Below are positions 33,818-36,620 of a stretch of DNA of 36,620 nt, one piece after another. The stretch spans positions 1 through 36,620 of the forward strand of contig JAEYZD010000098.1 in assembly GCA_023430725.1 (NCBI GenBank), read 5' to 3'. Below the pieces are notes generated by a model. It had not been told where the DNA came from. It worked only from the letters and a program-made list of their open reading frames with translations, and did no database searches. Origin of the DNA: Bacteroidota bacterium. Its GTDB lineage: Bacteria; Bacteroidota; Bacteroidia; Bacteroidales; VadinHA17. The position numbers and the translations under genes were made by a program. Numbering within the stretch: position 1 is the first letter of the stretch; every line of letters starts with the position of its first letter.

Positions 33818-34924
33818 ATGAACCCGTTTGTGATTAAAGGATACAAGGGCGCTCAATATTTCTGTAACCGTATTGAGGAGAGTGATTCTCTGGTTAACGC
33901 AATAAGAAACAATCAGGACATTACATTATATGGATACCGGAGACTGGGCAAATCTGCATTGATCCAGCATGTATTCAGCAAACTTAACAAGGAATTTGTT
34001 TGCATTTATACTGATATATGGGGAACGGGCAATATAGATGAGTTCACCAGGGAACTTGCAAATGGCATCATTAAGAGCAAGGTATTTTCACGGCGGAAGT
34101 TTTCAGATAAAATGGCAGCCTTTCTGAAATCAATAGGAGCGTCATTCAGTATTGGAATGGATGGTTTACCTTCAATTGATATAATTTATTCGGACAGAAA
34201 GCATGTTTTCAGTAACCTGGAAGAGATCTATAATTTCCTGAATCAGCTTAATATCAGGATTGTTCTTGCCATCGATGAGTTTCAGGAGATAAAAAAATAC
34301 GACAACCAGGCTCCGTTTGAAGGCAAGTTACGGTCATTGTCTCAACAGAGTCAAAACATTGTCTTCATATACAGTGGAAGCGAACAGCATCTGCTGAATG
34401 AAATATTCAATGAATACAGTAAGCCATTCTACCAATCAACGAGAATGATAGCCATCAATAAGATTGAAAGTAATGTCTATTATGATTTTATCCTAAAACA
34501 TTTCAAAAAGGCAAAAAAAGAGGTGCGTCACGAAATTATTGAATTCATACTTTCATTATCACATCAGCACACCTACTACGTTCAGGCTATTGCCAATTAT
34601 TTGTACAGCCTCGAAATACAGCCAAAATCAGTTAAAGAATTCGAGTTATTGTATCGCGATTATATTTTGGAAAAGAGTGTCTTTTACAGGGAGCTTCCGG
34701 AACTGCTTACCAAACAGCAATTCTCGTTATTGAAAGCAATTTCAAAATCAAGCACGGTATCAAATCCAAATTCAGCCGGGTTTCGGGAAGCATCAAAAAT
34801 AGAAGGCCCGAGTAGTATGTACAGGGCAATAAACTCCTTACTCGATAAGCAACTCATCATAAAGGAGAATGGCTCATTCAGGCTTTATGATGTTTTCCTT
34901 GAGCACTATTTAAGATATATCTGA
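33818..34924 (+). CDS. Archaeal-type/STAND-like AAA ATPase (ATPase_2 type)
   Basis: 368 residues. Walker A is GYRRLGKSAL (39-48) and Walker B is VLAIDEF (149-155, Asp153 and Glu154). A sensor-like strand IYSGSEQHLLN (184-194) and a C-terminal winged-helix region (about 295-365) follow. This is the arrangement of the archaeal ATPase_2 (MNS clade) group, whose bacterial members are scattered, often mobile and mostly of unknown role. The coding region is visibly more AT-rich than both neighbours, which suggests recent transfer. It has its own strong promoter, tandem repeats and no partner gene, so it could be a self-contained module. No nuclease or toxin domain is visible. Confidence 0.85.
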   Translation: MNPFVIKGYKGAQYFCNRIEESDSLVNAIRNNQDITLYGYRRLGKSALIQHVFSKLNKEFVCIYTDIWGTGNIDEFTRELANGIIKSKVFSRRKFSDKMAAFLKSIGASFSIGMDGLPSIDIIYSDRKHVFSNLEEIYNFLNQLNIRIVLAIDEFQEIKKYDNQAPFEGKLRSLSQQSQNIVFIYSGSEQHLLNEIFNEYSKPFYQSTRMIAINKIESNVYYDFILKHFKKAKKEVRHEIIEFILSLSHQHTYYVQAIANYLYSLEIQPKSVKEFELLYRDYILEKSVFYRELPELLTKQQFSLLKAISKSSTVSNPNSAGFREASKIEGPSSMYRAINSLLDKQLIIKENGSFRLYDVFLEHYLRYI

Positions 34925-35028
34925 TTTTTCCCTCCTGCTGTCCTTTGCAGCTCTGATTTCCGGTTGGTATTTGCTCCAGGCTATCACGTTTAAGTAACCT
35001 TGTCTCTGTAAGATGAATATTTCAGATG

Positions 35029-35086
35029 GCTTGCTGTTGATGGCAGGTAAAGCTCAAAATACCTGCCCTGTCAATGCAGCATAAGC
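35029..35086. other. Long imperfect hairpin between ATPase and tricorn-like genes
   Basis: GCTTGCTG (35029-35036), TTGA (35037-35040) and GGCAGGTA (35042-35049) pair in order with TACCTGCC (35060-35067), TCAA (35071-35074) and CAGCATAAGC (35077-35086, two bases unpaired), around a 10-nt loop. No T run follows, so this is not a standard terminator. The rest of the 268-nt gap (34925-35192) shows nothing else I can name. Confidence 0.55.
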
Positions 35087-35192
35087 ACAATAATCCGGTC
35101 TTTTCTACAAAATTCCGAATCATGATAACGAGGAATGGATTAACTTCATTTCCCGGTAATTTGTTTATTCAATACCCAAAACAACTCAACTC

Positions 35193-36620
35193 ATGAACTC
35201 AAAGAACCGCCTGATGACCTGTGTTACTCAACTCCGTTGTAATCGGTTTGCAGATCGCTTTAAATTCTGTCAGATTATCCTGATCATCGCTCTCCTGGCT
35301 TTCAGTAATACTCTCTTTTCCCAGGGCACAAGGCTATTGCGCCAGCCGTCAATAACCGAAAACCACGTTTCATTCGCCTACGGTGGCGATATCTGGGTCA
35401 CTGATTTCGAAGGGGGAAAAACTGTTCGTCTTACAAGCACTCCGGCCGTAGAAGGCAATCCTCACTTTTCACCTGACGGGAAATGGATCGCGTTCAACTC
35501 CAACCGGTCAGGAAACCAGGCTGTTTATATAGTATCAGTCGACGGCGGCATGCCCAAAAGGCTTACCTGGCACCCTGCACCTGCCACCGTCAGGGGATGG
35601 TCTCCTGACGGCAAGAGGGTTCTCTATGCAACATCACGTGACAATGCTCCTACTTCCTTTTCACGGCTTTGGACTGTCTCCGCTGACGGAGGACCGTCAA
35701 CCATGCTCACGATGCAGTGGGCGGCAGACGGCTCCTTCTCTCCTGACGGCAGCCAGGTGATCATTGACAGGGTCCAGCGCTGGGATGTCGAATGGCGTAA
35801 TTACCGCGGAGGGCAGAACACACCTCTGGTGATACTTAACCTTGAGGACCAGAGTGAAAAGCTCCTTCCCAATGAGTCAACAATAGATATTCAACCCCTG
35901 TGGCTTGGCACCAGGGTTTATTTCCTTTCAGACCGTGACAACACCTCAAACATCTGGTCATTCGCTCCCGCCACCGGCAAACTGGAACAGGTTACCCAAC
36001 TGACAGGCTCTGACATCAAATGGCTTGACGGTCATGGCGATATCCTTGCCTACGAGCGTGACGGTTACCTGTATACCCATAACATTACTACCGGAGAAAC
36101 CCGGCAGCTGAATATAACCATCAATGCTGATTTCCCCTGGGCTGAAACCAGCTGGACCGATGTAACAAAAAATGCGATGTCAGTATCACTCTCCCCGACA
36201 GGCAAAAGAATCATCATGGAAGCCCGCGGGGAGATTTTTACAGTGCCGGCAGAAGAGGGTGACTCAAGAAATATGACCCGCTCCTCCGGCGCCGCTGACC
36301 ACGCCCCGGTATGGTCACCGAAAGGAAATGAAGTTGCTTGGTTCTCCGATGCAGGAGGAAAAGGCTATAACCTGCTTATAGCCTCACAGGATGGGCTATC
36401 CGATCCCAGAACAATCTCCATCGGTGAATCGAAGATGGCATGGGAACCGGTCTGGTCGCCTGACGGCAAGCTGATTGCCTTTGCTGATGACAAAGTGAGA
36501 ATCAGGATTATTGACGTTGAGAAAGGGACCATCAGGACAGTTGACACTGCAGGTGTAAACACTGAAAGGGGAGATATGGGACTTGCCTGGTCACATGACT
36601 CACAATGGCTTGCCTATACC
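35193..36620 (+). CDS. Tricorn-like/TolB-propeller exported protein (3' end beyond window)
   Basis: The frame is open for 476 codons from the ATG at 35193 to the window edge. A signal peptide covers about 1-44 (ending LFSQG), with a rather long, Cys-containing n-region. The rest is a beta propeller of PD40/WD40-like units: FSPDGKWIAFNSNRSG, WSPDGKRVLYATSRD, FSPDGSQVII, WSPKGNEVAWFSD, WSPDGKLIAFADD and a last WSHDSQWLAYT at the edge. This matches the N-terminal propeller of tricorn protease homologues, whose catalytic S41 core would lie downstream. An amidohydrolase with the same propeller is also possible, and the missing half would decide. Confidence 0.85.
   Translation, partial: MNSKNRLMTCVTQLRCNRFADRFKFCQIILIIALLAFSNTLFSQGTRLLRQPSITENHVSFAYGGDIWVTDFEGGKTVRLTSTPAVEGNPHFSPDGKWIAFNSNRSGNQAVYIVSVDGGMPKRLTWHPAPATVRGWSPDGKRVLYATSRDNAPTSFSRLWTVSADGGPSTMLTMQWAADGSFSPDGSQVIIDRVQRWDVEWRNYRGGQNTPLVILNLEDQSEKLLPNESTIDIQPLWLGTRVYFLSDRDNTSNIWSFAPATGKLEQVTQLTGSDIKWLDGHGDILAYERDGYLYTHNITTGETRQLNITINADFPWAETSWTDVTKNAMSVSLSPTGKRIIMEARGEIFTVPAEEGDSRNMTRSSGAADHAPVWSPKGNEVAWFSDAGGKGYNLLIASQDGLSDPRTISIGESKMAWEPVWSPDGKLIAFADDKVRIRIIDVEKGTIRTVDTAGVNTERGDMGLAWSHDSQWLAYT

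Noticed and set aside
34925..35192. Integration site or transposon end next to the AT-rich ATPase gene
   Set aside because: No tRNA, target duplication, integrase or terminal inverted repeats could be seen. Only the single hairpin is present.

Overview
The window is from a member of the Bacteroidota, probably a gliding or type IX secretion (T9SS) lineage close to Bacteroidales/Marinilabiliales. The evidence is a full-length sprA (T9SS outer-membrane translocon), a DUF4837 lipoprotein, many Cys lipoproteins and Sec signal peptides, and several promoters of the Bacteroidota type (TTG, 19-21 nt, TAnnTTTG). mqnC points to menaquinone made by the futalosine route, and dxr to isoprenoids made by the MEP route. 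Species cannot be named from the sequence alone.

Layout. 1-2.2 kb: 5' part of a GH31 glycosidase lipoprotein that runs off the left edge. 2.3-11.9 kb (minus strand): pdxA-ruvA-sprA, then separately promoted gcvH. 12.0-13.2 kb: mqnC, divergent from pdxA. 13.2-17.9 kb (minus): M23 peptidase-dxr-rseP-tatA, an envelope/isoprenoid operon closed by a clear terminator, then a DUF4837 lipoprotein. 18.0-19.9 kb: gamma-glutamyltransferase family protein. 20.0-21.7 kb (plus): methyltransferase, OsmC-type peroxidase and flavin reductase. 21.9-26.3 kb: two convergent transcription units forming a likely sulfur-handling locus. 26.5-31.8 kb: beta-lactamase-fold hydrolase, M28 peptidase, ATP-grasp ligase and CPBP-family membrane protein. 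32.0-33.6 kb: ABC-F ATPase. 33.7-34.9 kb: AT-rich, solitary STAND-like ATPase with a tandem-repeat promoter. 35.2 kb to the end: N-terminal propeller part of a tricorn-like protein.

The most unusual content is the 21.9-26.3 kb locus. On the minus strand two half-size YeeE/YedE (TsuA-like) membrane proteins are followed by two membrane-anchored rhodanese-fold proteins. Both of these have serine where the catalytic cysteine should be; one has no cysteine at all, and the other ends in a Gly-Gly-Cys-Glu tail. Converging on them is a plus-strand pair: a YD-repeat-like lipoprotein and a lipoprotein with two rhodanese domains that keep their cysteines. My inference is a periplasmic sulfur-import and sulfane-relay system in which catalytic and non-catalytic rhodanese folds have split roles.

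Other points worth checking are an ABC-F ATPase whose degenerate motifs all fall in one composite ATP site, a lone ATPase behind three 14-bp tandem repeats that run into its promoter, and an octamer repeat family (consensus GTCTGAAA/GTCTGAGA) in two intergenic spots. No tRNA, rRNA, CRISPR array or transposase was seen. No gap between genes exceeds 300 bases.
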